The notes beneath the pieces were generated by a model. It did no database searches and was not told where the DNA came from. It was given only the letters and a program-made list of their open reading frames with translations. Position numbers and translations under genes: made by a program. Source: Streptomyces capitiformicae (lineage in GTDB: Bacteria > Actinomycetota > Actinomycetes > Streptomycetales > Streptomycetaceae). Taken from it: a stretch of DNA of 64,000 nt. Where the stretch lies: the NCBI RefSeq assembly GCF_002214185.1, contig NZ_CP022161.1:7075486-7139485 (forward strand), written 5' to 3'. Shown piece by piece: positions 35,255 through 43,254 of the stretch (its first letter is position 1; each line of letters opens with the position of its first letter).

Positions 35255-36207
35255 GCCGCGCGCCCCTTGGTCGTCTGGAGGCCGTTGGTGACCGCGCGGC
35301 GGGCGTAGGGCTCGGGAACGCCGACGGAGACGGCGGCGGCCGTGATCTCCTCGCCGATGGCGTCCAGTCCGCACGGGCCGGGGCAGGCCGTGTGCTGCGC
35401 GGCGAGGAACCGGGCCACGCCGAACGCCTGTGATCCGGCGCCGGATTCGGTGCGGGCGCGTACGAGGGCGAGGCCGCGTTCCAGGCCGGTGCGGACGTAG
35501 CTCTCGGTGTGGCGGCATCCGGTGGCCACCTGCCGCGACCACGTGGCGCGGGCGGGAAGGGAAGATGCCACCTCCCCCGGAGCGGGGGTGGTGTCTTCCT
35601 TCACCAGCAGGGCGCGCACGGCCGCCGGTAGGACGGCCATACGGCCGGTGCCGGGTCCGAGCCAACGGGCGTACTGCATTAGCGACTTGACGTCGACACC
35701 GGGCCGGACCGCGTTCGCGGACGGCATGGCGCCCCGGTAGAGCCAGTGTTCACCGCGCGTCGTCTGCACGACGCGGGTTGCGGGCAGGGTCTCGCGGGCC
35801 CAGGCGACGGCCACCTCGTCGTCCAGGTCGACGACGGTGAGTCCGGCTCCGCCGGGGTGGTAGGCGACCGTCACAGCCTCACGCCATACCGGCGCCCACG
35901 GGGGCGAGGTGAGGACGTGTGGGTCGGTGGTCGCGGCGGCCCACGCGTGGCACGGCGCCGGGCACCGGCAGGGCCCCGGCGTCTTCATGTTCGGCCGGCC
36001 GCCGCACCGGGGCGGGGTGCCCGTGCAAGTGCGGCAATTGCCGAACGGGACCTTGCCCGCCCGCAGGGGCAGGACCGGGACGCCGGCCGCAGCGAGGGCG
36101 AGGGCGACCCGCAGAGCTTTGGGAGCCGCGTTCGTGTCGGGCAGGACTCGCCCCGTTCGGATGGCAGGGGCCAAGGGGCCCTCGCCGGAGACGCGCGCTT
36201 GGGTCAT
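35251..36207 (-). CDS. Bifunctional DNA primase/polymerase (prim-pol)
   Basis: 318 residues. The prim-pol core shows the metal-binding TVVDLDDE and the RGEHWLYRG region. An insert rich in Cys (GNCRTCTGTPPRC, PGPCRCPAPCHAW) looks like a zinc stem. Such proteins initiate replication of AICEs and plasmids. An AGGAGA site lies 9 bases before the ATG. A conserved leader hairpin sits about 40-80 bases upstream, also found before the gene at 42,577. Confidence 0.82.
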   Translation of the reverse strand: MTQARVSGEGPLAPAIRTGRVLPDTNAAPKALRVALALAAAGVPVLPLRAGKVPFGNCRTCTGTPPRCGGRPNMKTPGPCRCPAPCHAWAAATTDPHVLTSPPWAPVWREAVTVAYHPGGAGLTVVDLDDEVAVAWARETLPATRVVQTTRGEHWLYRGAMPSANAVRPGVDVKSLMQYARWLGPGTGRMAVLPAAVRALLVKEDTTPAPGEVASSLPARATWSRQVATGCRHTESYVRTGLERGLALVRARTESGAGSQAFGVARFLAAQHTACPGPCGLDAIGEEITAAAVSVGVPEPYARRAVTNGLQTTKGRAA

Positions 36208-36230
36208 GCTGTAGGTCTCCTGTTCTGCTA

Positions 36231-36290
36231 CGTCGGGATAGGGAGACCGTGGGCGGCGGGTTGTCCTTGTCCGGGAGCCGCCGCCCACGG
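36231..36290 (-). promoter_or_regulatory. Conserved leader hairpin, copy A (upstream of prim-pol)
   Basis: On the minus strand, CCGTGGGCGGCGG and its exact complement (13 bp) enclose the loop CTCCCGGACAAGGACAAC. This is followed by GGTCTCCCTATCCCGACG, ending 24 bases before the prim-pol start. Copy B at 42,599-42,658 has the identical loop and tail but a different, still pairing stem. It may be a terminator for the gene at 36,297, a promoter/operator, or a regulatory RNA. Confidence 0.6.
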
Positions 36291-36296
36291 GCGTAG

Positions 36297-36584
36297 CTAG
36301 AAGGGCGGTTCGTCGCTGTAGCCGCCGGGGCCCCACGGGGCGCGGCCGTTGTCACGGCGACGCAGCCACCGGGGCCGGTGCGGGAGCGGCAGCAGGACGA
36401 TGCGCCATTCCGTCCAGCAGGGGCAGAGCTCCCACTCGGTGCCCTCGTACTCGCCGTCGTAGTGGTTGCCGTAGTCGTGCGGGATGCCGCCCACGCCGTC
36501 GCAGTCGCGGCAGTCGGGGCGGGGCGTGTCGGTGAGGATCAGGGCGTTGCGGGGCAGCGCGGTGCGCTGGATACGCAGTCGCAT
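36297..36584 (-). CDS. Small zinc-ribbon-like AICE protein
   Basis: 95 residues: PDCRDCDGVGGIPHDY and ELCPCW give two Cys-X2-Cys/Cys-X-Cys pairs like those of DnaJ-type zinc ribbons. The C-terminus is basic and Pro/Arg-rich. An AAGGAG site supports the ATG at 36,584 or the GTG one codon earlier. Genes like this are common in AICE transfer clusters; the role is unknown. Confidence 0.6.
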   Translation of the reverse strand: MRLRIQRTALPRNALILTDTPRPDCRDCDGVGGIPHDYGNHYDGEYEGTEWELCPCWTEWRIVLLPLPHRPRWLRRRDNGRAPWGPGGYSDEPPF

Positions 36585-36602
36585 CACGGGGTGATCTCCT
36601 TG

Positions 36603-37070
36603 TCAGCCGTAGAACTTGTTCCGCTTGATGACGGCCTTGCGGATGTGGAAGGTGTGTCCGCTCTTGGCCTCGCGGGGCTTGAAGATCTGGACGGCGACGT
36701 ATCCGCCGAAGAGGACGGCGGCGAGGGTGATGAGCTGGGTGACGAACGCCGTCAGTGCGGTGATGAACGTGGTGAGCATGAGCAGTCCGCCGCAGACGGC
36801 GGCGAACCCGATGCCCCCGAGCGCGACGTTCACCGCCGCCCGCGAGACGGCCGGCTTGTGCGTGACCGGTTCGGCCTTGGCCGCCTCGATGGCGTAGCCG
36901 GTGACGACCCGCCCGTCCGGGAGGACGACGGACGCGACCGTCGGCACGCCGTGCGGCTGGACGGGGGCGAGGGGCGCCACGTACGGCGTCGCGGCGGGGG
37001 TGATGGGGGTGGGGTGGTGGACGTCCGGGGCCCGTACGGCGGGCGGGTGGTGGCCGTTGTCGGGGTACAT
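36603..37070 (-). CDS. Small membrane transfer protein (SpdB-like)
   Basis: 155 residues. The Pro/His-rich N-terminus is followed by two hydrophobic helices (AAVNVALGGIGFAAVCGGLLM and ALTAFVTQLITLAAVLFGGYVAVQ, given in part) and a basic tail ending IRKAVIKRNKFYG. Streptomyces plasmid spread (Spd) proteins have this architecture and lie next to traB, as here. An AAGGGA site precedes the ATG by 8 bases. Confidence 0.6.
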   Translation of the reverse strand: MYPDNGHHPPAVRAPDVHHPTPITPAATPYVAPLAPVQPHGVPTVASVVLPDGRVVTGYAIEAAKAEPVTHKPAVSRAAVNVALGGIGFAAVCGGLLMLTTFITALTAFVTQLITLAAVLFGGYVAVQIFKPREAKSGHTFHIRKAVIKRNKFYG

Positions 37071-37095
37071 GCGGAATCCCTTCCGATGCTGGGTT

Positions 37096-37254
37096 GGGGA
37101 GGCAGGGGCACCCCCTGCCGGGAGGCTTCTGGAGGGGGTTTTCGGGGGGTGACCTGGGGCGCCTCCCTGCCTCCCCGAAACGGTGTTTTCGCTGATCAAG
37201 CTGGGGGAGGCGCCGTGGGGAGGCGGTTGGGGAGTTCTCCCCGCCTCCCCACGG
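37096..37254. repeat. Clustered GGGGAGGC octamers and large hairpin next to traB (possible clt transfer locus)
   Basis: Exact GGGGAGGC occurs at 37,096, 37,204 and 37,217, and its complement at 37,169 and 37,243, with near matches between. CCGTGGGGAGGCGG (37,213-37,226) pairs with 37,241-37,254 around an inner GGGGAG/CTCCCC stem. TraB translocases of Streptomyces recognise clusters of an 8-bp repeat (TRS) located near traB. The stem could also simply terminate traB. Confidence 0.5.
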
Positions 37255-37277
37255 CGGGAGGGCGTTCCTCCCCGCGT

Positions 37278-39407
37278 TCAGGACGCGGAAGCGGAACCGT
37301 CGGTGCCGCGATCGGCGAGGGCGCGGGCGACGTCGTCTCGGCGGACGACCATGCGGCCGTGGGACTTGTACGGCTCCACCCCGTCGGCCTCCAGCACGCG
37401 CTTGAGGTCGGTGAACGACCAGCCGCCGTAGGCGTCCTCGTCGAGGATGGAGAGTCGCTTGAGGATGTCCTGGGTGTAGGCACGCTCGCCGGTGCCGATC
37501 ACGTCGAGAATGTCGGCGAGCGGGTCACGCTCCGCGCCACGGTCGACGGCGTGCAGGGTGGTGACGCCGTCGCGCAGGGCCTTGGCACGCTCGGCGATCT
37601 CGGCGGCGGGGTCGTCGTCGATGAAGTGCGTGCGCACCGTGATGGACGACTGGCCCTTGGGCATCTCGATGCCGTCGGAGGCGACGACCAGGGTGCCCTT
37701 GTCCAGACCCTGCCGCAGCAGGTGCGGGGCGGCGCCGTCGTCGACGGCCTTGTCCCCCAGCGCCATGCGCGACTGCGACTCGGTGCCCAGCACGAGGGAC
37801 GCGCGAGTGTGGGCGCCCTCGCGCACGAGCTTGGGAAGGTTCTGGTCGGTGGGGTCCTGGGTGCCCTGCCACATCAGGACGTCGACCGCCCGCCCCTGGT
37901 TGTGAATCTTGCGGACGGCCATGAAGTACCGGCTGGTGGCCTTGGAGCCGCCGTAGGGCCGCTTCTGGTCGTCGACGGCCGGGCACATGAACGCCACCTG
38001 TGCCTCGTCCACCAGCACGATCAGCGGCGGGAACACCGCGCTGGGGTCGGTGAGCCGCTCCTCGGTGCGACGGTTCATCTCGTCCACGGCCGCCTCAACC
38101 ATCTCGGTGACCTGGACGACATGGTCGTCCGTCGGGCCCTGGATCAGGACGTCGGCGATCCCCTCGAACATGGCCCAGTCACCCACGCCCTTGAGGTCGC
38201 CCAGCCAGAACTGCACCGACCGGTCCAGCGCCAGCCACAGCGCGAGCGCGCGCAGCGAGGCGGTCTTGCCCTGGTTCGACCGCCCGGTGACGAGCAGGTG
38301 CCGCTGGTACACGCTCAGCTCAGCAGCGTCCCCGCGCAGGTCCTGCCCCCACGGGGCGCGGCCGGTCTTGTAGTTCGCGGTCATCGTCTCGTCGGTGACC
38401 AGCGGAGACGGGCCGATCGGCTCGTCCAGCGCCCCCGAGTCCGCGATCCACAGCCGCACCGTGCGGGCGGCGGCGGGGATGGTGATGAAGACTTCATGCT
38501 CGTGCCGGGTGAGGTTCTCGGCAAGCTTGCGGCGCCGCTTCTGCACCTCGTCCGTGGCCACCCCGGAGGGAAGGGTGACGTCGACTTCCACGCCGCATCC
38601 GGCGATGGTGATCGGCGACAGCATGGAGGCGCCGGCGTCGCCCATCTCCTTGATGGCGTTCTTCAGCGGAGTGATGCCGAGGTCGCGCAGGGCCTTGACC
38701 ACGATGGACGGGGTGATCGGCTCGCCCTCGCTGGAGCGGACGTTCGCGGGAAGCGCCCACGCGGGTGCGGCCTGCTGGTGGCGGCCGACCGTCCACAGCG
38801 CGAGCAGGGCGAGGAAGGGGCCGATGGAGATGAGCGGGCCCCACACGATCTGAACGATCCGGATGAGCAGGGCGATGAAGTCGATGGTGGCCGACAGCGG
38901 AGTGATGACGTCCTTGACGTCGCCGTTACTGATGGCCATCACGACCCCGAGACCCACCAGAACACCGATGCCCATGCCCACGCCGACGGCCGCACCCTTG
39001 GCGGCCTCCACCGGGGAGTGCAGCAGGTCCATGCGGCGGTGGTGGCGGGCGGCGCGGAAGCGCTGCAACCGCTCCTCCCACTCCTCGGCCGCTTCCAGGT
39101 TCCCCGCGGCTTCGGCGGTGCGGATCATGCGCTCGTAGCGTGCCCCGGTACGGCCGTCCCACGTGCGGCGGGCCACGATCCGCGCCCCGCCGGCGATGTA
39201 GGCGCCGTGGCGGACGACCACGCGCCCGGTGTTCTTGGTGCGCTCATCGGTGGCCACCCGCTTCACCGCGCGGCCGGAGCGCACCCACAACGGCACCGGC
39301 CGCGCCGGGGCGGGCTCGGGGACGACGGTCAGCACCGTCGGCGCCGTCTCGTCGACGGTCGCCGGGGGGTTGGTGGTCTTGTGGAGGTGAACGACGTTCT
39401 CAGACAT
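37278..39407 (-). CDS. FtsK/SpoIIIE-type conjugative DNA translocase (TraB-like)
   Basis: 709 residues. Two membrane segments (about 139-160 and 177-207) precede the motor domain with Walker A GRSNQGKT (375-382) and Walker B LIVLVDE (462-468). The C-terminus resembles the winged helix that binds transfer repeats (YTQDILKRLSILDEDAYGGW). Actinobacterial TraB moves double-stranded DNA between hyphae without a relaxase. The ATG at 39,405-39,407 with AGGAG 11 bases upstream is chosen. The octamer cluster just downstream may be its target. Confidence 0.85.
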   Translation of the reverse strand: MSENVVHLHKTTNPPATVDETAPTVLTVVPEPAPARPVPLWVRSGRAVKRVATDERTKNTGRVVVRHGAYIAGGARIVARRTWDGRTGARYERMIRTAEAAGNLEAAEEWEERLQRFRAARHHRRMDLLHSPVEAAKGAAVGVGMGIGVLVGLGVVMAISNGDVKDVITPLSATIDFIALLIRIVQIVWGPLISIGPFLALLALWTVGRHQQAAPAWALPANVRSSEGEPITPSIVVKALRDLGITPLKNAIKEMGDAGASMLSPITIAGCGVEVDVTLPSGVATDEVQKRRRKLAENLTRHEHEVFITIPAAARTVRLWIADSGALDEPIGPSPLVTDETMTANYKTGRAPWGQDLRGDAAELSVYQRHLLVTGRSNQGKTASLRALALWLALDRSVQFWLGDLKGVGDWAMFEGIADVLIQGPTDDHVVQVTEMVEAAVDEMNRRTEERLTDPSAVFPPLIVLVDEAQVAFMCPAVDDQKRPYGGSKATSRYFMAVRKIHNQGRAVDVLMWQGTQDPTDQNLPKLVREGAHTRASLVLGTESQSRMALGDKAVDDGAAPHLLRQGLDKGTLVVASDGIEMPKGQSSITVRTHFIDDDPAAEIAERAKALRDGVTTLHAVDRGAERDPLADILDVIGTGERAYTQDILKRLSILDEDAYGGWSFTDLKRVLEADGVEPYKSHGRMVVRRDDVARALADRGTDGSASAS

Positions 39408-39456
39408 GCTGGAACTACTCCTGACTGCCCCGATACGGGGCCGAAGTTGAGGGAGT

Positions 39457-39497
39457 GCCGGGGTGGTCGGGTCCGTGGAAAGAGCGGCCACCCCGGC
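39457..39497 (-). terminator. Hairpin between the 39,515 gene and traB
   Basis: GCCGGGGTGG pairs perfectly with CCACCCCGGC across a 21-base spacer that also contains a short TCG/CGG near-match. Confidence 0.55.
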
Positions 39498-39514
39498 GTT
39501 GCAGGGTTGGCTGG

Positions 39515-39832
39515 TCAGAACCAGCCGGACTTCTTCTTGGCGGCCTTGGCGCGGGCGGCCTCGGTGATCAGGCGCTGACGCTCGCCGTGCAGGGCCATCA
39601 GCTCGGCGTTCAGCCGCGTCTCGGCGGCGGAGCCGATGGAGTCCATGCGGTTCTCGGCACCGGTCGTGCTGCGGCCCTTGTGGACGCTGCGCGCACCACT
39701 GGCCATGGCGCGGGTCATCGAGAGGCGTTCACGGCTGGTCAGCGGCCACCACTCACCCCGGCGGACCGCTTCCAGCTTCTTCGCGGTCCGCTCGATCTCG
39801 CGGTCAAGGCGGCGTATCTCGGAGTTGCCCAT
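39515..39832 (-). CDS. Small charged helical AICE protein
   Basis: 105 residues, mostly charged helix: RRLDREIERTAKKLEAVRRG near the start and AETRLNAELMALHGERQRLI before a lysine-rich end (KAAKKKSGWF). No domain is recognised. It is located between the PP-loop gene and traB, transcribed with them, and possibly part of the transfer module. Confidence 0.55.
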   Translation of the reverse strand: MGNSEIRRLDREIERTAKKLEAVRRGEWWPLTSRERLSMTRAMASGARSVHKGRSTTGAENRMDSIGSAAETRLNAELMALHGERQRLITEAARAKAAKKKSGWF

Positions 39833-39895
39833 GAGTCTTTGGCCTTCCTCAGGCAGGTGGGATGGAAGGGGGTGTGCGGGTGCGGGCGGGCCCGG

Positions 39896-40720
39896 TCAGG
39901 TCATGCACCAGCCGGAGTCGCAGCCGGAGTCCCACTCGTCGAACGGGAGGGTGTCCACGCCGTCCGGGATCGCGGCACGGAGCGGCCGGTTGAACCGGGT
40001 CAGCCACACGTGGTCTTTGCCGAGTTCGTCACGGCGGCGGTTGAGGAGTTCTTCGAGCTGGCACGCCCGCTCGAACAGCTCGGGCTCGTCGCGGCGCATG
40101 TCGTGCCAGGTCTCCGGCCGGTGGAACGGGCAGAACCAGCACGACGACTTCGGCGGCACCGGCAGACCCGCGCTGCGGATGATCCGGGCGCAGTCGATAC
40201 GGCGGATACCGCGTTCCAGCAGCGGGTATTCGATGCGCTCGTGCGGCTCGCAGCGCCGGTTGTTCGCGCGGCCGATCTCATCCAGGCTGATGCCTATCCC
40301 GACCGTCGCGGGTGCGTCCTTCGTGGCGCCACGGCGCTTGAGTTCGTCCCCGACCACCTTGATCTTGAACTGAGCCGTGCACGAACGCGTGCCGGGGGCC
40401 CCGTTCGACATCCGCACCGGGATCTTCAACGACCGCGACCCCTCACGGGTCAGGTCCTGATACAGCGTGCGGACCTCACCCGAGCGCTTCATCACCCGGT
40501 CCAACACGACCAGCTCAAGGCCGTGCGCTTCGGCGTAGGGGATGGCGTACTTGTGCAGGTAGGCGAGCGTTCCGGGGTGCTCAGAGTCGTCCCCGACGTT
40601 CGCCATCAGGAACGTGCGGTAGTCCAAATCACCCCGCGCCGCCAGAACCAGAGCGGCCATGGACTGCACGCCCCCGCCAAAGCTGAACGACTTCACCACG
40701 TTCGTAGCGGGTGTGGTCAT
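39896..40720 (-). CDS. PP-loop ATPase, phosphoadenosine phosphosulfate reductase-like
   Basis: 274 residues. The N-terminal PP-loop is SFSFGGGVQSMAAL, as in ATP pyrophosphatases that adenylate or sulfurate. RSCTAQFK and SSCWFCPFHRPETW supply conserved cysteines. Related proteins occur on AICEs and phages; DndC-type DNA sulfuration proteins share the fold. True PAPS reductase in sulfate assimilation is unlikely here because no sulfate genes are near. The gene is coupled by ATGA overlap to the DUF2637 gene, so it belongs to the element. The reaction is unknown. Confidence 0.7.
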   Translation of the reverse strand: MTTPATNVVKSFSFGGGVQSMAALVLAARGDLDYRTFLMANVGDDSEHPGTLAYLHKYAIPYAEAHGLELVVLDRVMKRSGEVRTLYQDLTREGSRSLKIPVRMSNGAPGTRSCTAQFKIKVVGDELKRRGATKDAPATVGIGISLDEIGRANNRRCEPHERIEYPLLERGIRRIDCARIIRSAGLPVPPKSSCWFCPFHRPETWHDMRRDEPELFERACQLEELLNRRRDELGKDHVWLTRFNRPLRAAIPDGVDTLPFDEWDSGCDSGWCMT

Positions 40721-41838
40721 TCCGTCACCCCCGCCATGCGGGCCCGCTCGGCGAGCAGGGTGTCCCGCAGCTTGCGGGCGTTCGTCGGCGAGGTGCGGAT
40801 CGCGCGGCGGATGCCCTCGGCGGTCACCTTCGCATCCGGCAGTCCGGCCGTGGCCGATCGTGCCTCGGCGAGCAGTTCATCCGGGGTGCGCTTGGGTCGG
40901 GGTGATCGGGCCGACTCGGGAAGCCTCCCGGTCGCCCGGCGCGGCCGGGTCGATTCCGCCGGAACCGTCCGCTGAACCGGGGCCGGGGCCGCAGGTTCGA
41001 TCGGGGCAGGGATGGCAGGCATCGGCTTGAGCGGAGGGATCGACTTGCCCAGGTCGACCGCGACCGGATTGGGCACCAACAGTCGAGTCAGCGTCACCAC
41101 CGGGCCGGGGGTCGATTCCCGCAGCTCAGCCATAGACCGTTTCATTGCGGTCTTAGTTGATTCCTCCGCATTCGTGACCGGGGTGGGATCGGGGGCGGTG
41201 GTGGTGTCGAGCATCGAGGCGAGGGCGGCGTCCGCGCCGGCGGTGACCCGATCGCGCTGCACGTCCAGCAGCCTCGATCCGAGCGCCACATCGCCGACAC
41301 CGACCTTGCGGACCAGACGCCACGACTTGCGCTCCGACCACCGCTTGACCAGGTCGCTGGGATGGTTGGCGGCGCGGGCGTGGTGATAGGCGAGCGCCTG
41401 CACCAGATCGGCGGTACGCCGCTCGTTCTCCGCGTCACGGCCGTCGGTGTGAACGACGATCCGTCGGGCGAGGAACGCCATGCCTTCCGCCGACACCGAC
41501 ATGCCCAGCGGCGTGAGCGCGAAGATGACCGTACGGCCCAGGTCCGGCGCGGCCATCGCGGCCATCACGGACGCGGCGGCCGGCAGCACCCACAAGCCGA
41601 TGCGGACCACGCGCGGGGAGGACTGACCGAGCATGGTGAGCCCCAGCAGGACGAGGGCGAGAACGGCTGTTGCGCCTTCACCGGCCGCGACCGCACCGAG
41701 GGCGGTGCCCTTGCCGTAGGCGTGGCTGATGTTGCTGTACGTCCCGTACCCGCCCGCCACACCGGTGGCGAGCATCGGCACGAACGCGGCGGCCAGAACG
41801 GCGATCTGCGGCTTCGTCAGCTCCCTGCGCCCACTCAT
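40717..41838 (-). CDS. DUF2637 membrane protein of the transfer module
   Basis: 373 residues. Four hydrophobic segments lie in the first 130 residues (PQIAVLAAAFVPMLATGVAG, GATAVLALVLLGLTML, IGLWVLPAAASVMAAMAAP, IFALTPLGMSVSAEGMAFLA). A charged middle and a Pro/Ala-rich linker follow, then a helical C-terminus (GIRRAIRTSPTNARKLRDTL) that looks like a small DNA-binding helix pair. DUF2637 proteins are regular members of Streptomyces plasmid transfer clusters. It overlaps both neighbours by ATGA. Confidence 0.7.
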   Translation of the reverse strand: MSGRRELTKPQIAVLAAAFVPMLATGVAGGYGTYSNISHAYGKGTALGAVAAGEGATAVLALVLLGLTMLGQSSPRVVRIGLWVLPAAASVMAAMAAPDLGRTVIFALTPLGMSVSAEGMAFLARRIVVHTDGRDAENERRTADLVQALAYHHARAANHPSDLVKRWSERKSWRLVRKVGVGDVALGSRLLDVQRDRVTAGADAALASMLDTTTAPDPTPVTNAEESTKTAMKRSMAELRESTPGPVVTLTRLLVPNPVAVDLGKSIPPLKPMPAIPAPIEPAAPAPVQRTVPAESTRPRRATGRLPESARSPRPKRTPDELLAEARSATAGLPDAKVTAEGIRRAIRTSPTNARKLRDTLLAERARMAGVTE

Positions 41839-42284
41839 GCCGCACCCCCGGCAGCGAGCAGGGCCGCGACGATGAGCAGGGCCCCGCCGGCGCAGGTCAG
41901 GTCGACCGCGCGGCGCAAGCAGGTGAACTTGGTGACCGCAACCCGGGACAGACCCGCGATGTCAGCGGCGAGGTTCCGGGACGCGGCGATGTCGGTGATC
42001 TGCTGGGCGGTGAGCGTGGCCCACAGCGGGAAACCGTGCCGCCCCTTGATGTTGGGGCGCACCGACCGCAGCAGCCCCGCCGCCCCGATCAGCAGCGCCA
42101 GCCCTGACCCGCCCGCCACGTACGCGGGAATGTTCAGCGGCAGGTCACGGGCGACCGTCCAGGCGCCGGCGACCACCGCGCCGACGAACGCCAGCAACAG
42201 CGCCGTCTTGGCGTCGGTCCGCGCAATCTCGGCCTTCACCTCAGCGTGCGCGGCCGTCAGGTTCTGCGTAGCGGTGGTGGTCAT
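41835..42284 (-). CDS. Two-helix membrane protein, Pycsar-effector-like
   Basis: 149 residues: AHAEVKAEIARTDAKTALLLAFVGAVVAGAWTV and IPAYVAGGSGLALLIGAAGLL helices near the N-terminus (given in part), HGFPLWATLT, and a C-terminal helix AGGALLIVAALLAAGGAA. From memory, AICE proteins of this type are placed in the Pycsar transmembrane effector family (PycTM-like). No cyclase gene is adjacent, so a role in transfer or in entry exclusion is as likely as cyclic-nucleotide defence. It is coupled by ATGA at both ends. Confidence 0.55.
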   Translation of the reverse strand: MTTTATQNLTAAHAEVKAEIARTDAKTALLLAFVGAVVAGAWTVARDLPLNIPAYVAGGSGLALLIGAAGLLRSVRPNIKGRHGFPLWATLTAQQITDIAASRNLAADIAGLSRVAVTKFTCLRRAVDLTCAGGALLIVAALLAAGGAA

Positions 42285-42577
42285 GCCGCTTCCCCCGTCC
42301 CCGACTGGCGGCCACGCGCGGCGCGCAGGAACGGCACCGTCCGGGTCAGCGCGTCGGCGTACAGGGCGTCCCAACCGGCGATCTCGTCACCGGCCTCGCC
42401 CATCGCGACCAGGTCGGCGAGGACGTCACGGGCCGCGTCCTTACGGGCCGCCCGCTCGTCGTCCGTCTCGGACTCCAGCGGGCCCCGGAACAGGTCTACG
42501 TCGATACCGAGTGCCAGTTCCGCGAACTCGAAGTCACCGTGCGCTTCCTGGCCGGCGACGAACATGCGCATACGCAT
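42281..42577 (-). CDS. Small acidic AICE protein, first gene of the leftward operon
   Basis: 98 residues: MRMRMFVAGQEAHGDFEFAE, then acidic SETDDERAARKDAARDVLAD. It has no recognised domain. A GAGGAGAG site supports the ATG at 42,577. It starts a chain of ATGA-overlapping genes (to 39,896) behind a long leader that holds hairpin copy B and a boxA-like motif. Confidence 0.55.
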   Translation of the reverse strand: MRMRMFVAGQEAHGDFEFAELALGIDVDLFRGPLESETDDERAARKDAARDVLADLVAMGEAGDEIAGWDALYADALTRTVPFLRAARGRQSGTGEAA

Positions 42578-42598
42578 GGTGGATCTCTCCTCTGATGC

Positions 42599-42658
42599 GT
42601 CGGGATAGGGAGACCGGAAGCGGCGCGTTGTCCTTGTCCGGGAGTGCGCCGCACCGGG
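42599..42658 (-). promoter_or_regulatory. Conserved leader hairpin, copy B
   Basis: The loop CTCCCGGACAAGGACAAC and the 3' block GGTCTCCCTATCCCGACG are identical to copy A (36,231-36,290). The stem differs (GCGGCGC/GCGCCGC plus CCGG/CCGG around a small internal loop) but still pairs. It ends 22 bases before the start codon, the same placement as copy A. Confidence 0.6.
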
Positions 42659-42700
42659 AGTCAGGGCCACACCTCGGGAAGCGATGGGCCAGTGCCCCGG

Positions 42701-42717
42701 GCGGAATCTGATTCCGC
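42701..42717. promoter_or_regulatory. 17-bp palindrome in the AICE leader region
   Basis: GCGGAATC and GATTCCGC flank a single T. It lies in the leader of the leftward operon, between the boxA-like motif and hairpin copy B. It may be an operator or a small stem. Confidence 0.4.
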
Positions 42718-42938
42718 GCCCTCGCGGCTGGTTGCCGGGGCTGTCGAAGTGCTTTCGAGGACTTCACCGGATGCCGTCGCCACGGCCTCCCGGTCCCGAC
42801 CCTCGAACTGTCGGGGCACCCTGTTCGCACTGCTCGGTGCCAGCAGAACGACCACCAATCAGGGGCCCCAAGGGGACACCGAAAGCGATCGCCGACGGTC
42901 GTCACCCGGCCGTCACGGGGACGGGAGCAAGCCCCGTC

Positions 42939-42976
42939 GGTCTCAAAGCACTCTATTGAGTTCTCAAAAAACCAGC
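42939..42976 (-). promoter_or_regulatory. boxA-like leader motif (rRNA-leader type)
   Basis: The minus strand reads GGTTTTTTGAGAACTCAATA then GAGTGCTTTGAGACC. From memory this resembles the TTTGAGAACTCAA stretch of actinobacterial rRNA and phage leaders linked to boxA/Nus antitermination or RNA processing. It lies about 360 bases upstream of the first gene of the leftward operon. Confidence 0.45.
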
Positions 42977-43030
42977 GCTTCCTTCGTAGTCACCCCTGCG
43001 GGCTTTCCTCCGGGCGCTACACGGTCGGCG

Positions 43031-43060
43031 TATACACAACCCCTTGCGTGGTGTGTATTA
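43031..43060. promoter_or_regulatory. Inverted repeat operator in the XRE/transfer divergent region
   Basis: ATACACA (43,032-43,038) and TGTGTAT (43,052-43,058) face each other across 13 bases; outer bases continue the symmetry imperfectly. It lies upstream of the boxA-like leader in the leftward direction and is a likely operator for the GntR or XRE regulator of the element. Confidence 0.5.
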
Positions 43061-43194
43061 CCTACCACTCACGTTGGCAGAAGGATTCCGCGCCGTCAAC
43101 CCGTGGCTTTCGACTCGGAACCGCCGGCCTGCCCCGTGCGGTGGTGACTCAACTGTCGCCAGACGGCGAGCACTTCGGGAGCGTGTACTTGGGG

Positions 43195-43254
43195 GTGCAC
43201 TCGTGCACTCCTACGTGCAAACCCTCTGCACACCGGCCCTGACCTGCGTAGAGT
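43195..43254 (+). promoter_or_regulatory. Probable promoter and repeat operator of the XRE gene
   Basis: GTGCACTC occurs twice in tandem (43,195 and 43,203), followed by GTGCAAAC and CTGCAC. A TAGAGT -10 box lies at 43,249-43,254, 45 bp before the gene. The repeats overlap the -35 region and look like an autoregulatory site. Confidence 0.45.

Noticed and set aside
36378..39578. 1,066-codon plus-strand frame across the traB region
   Set aside because: Antisense shadow of traB and neighbours; the Walker motifs and membrane helices are on the minus strand.
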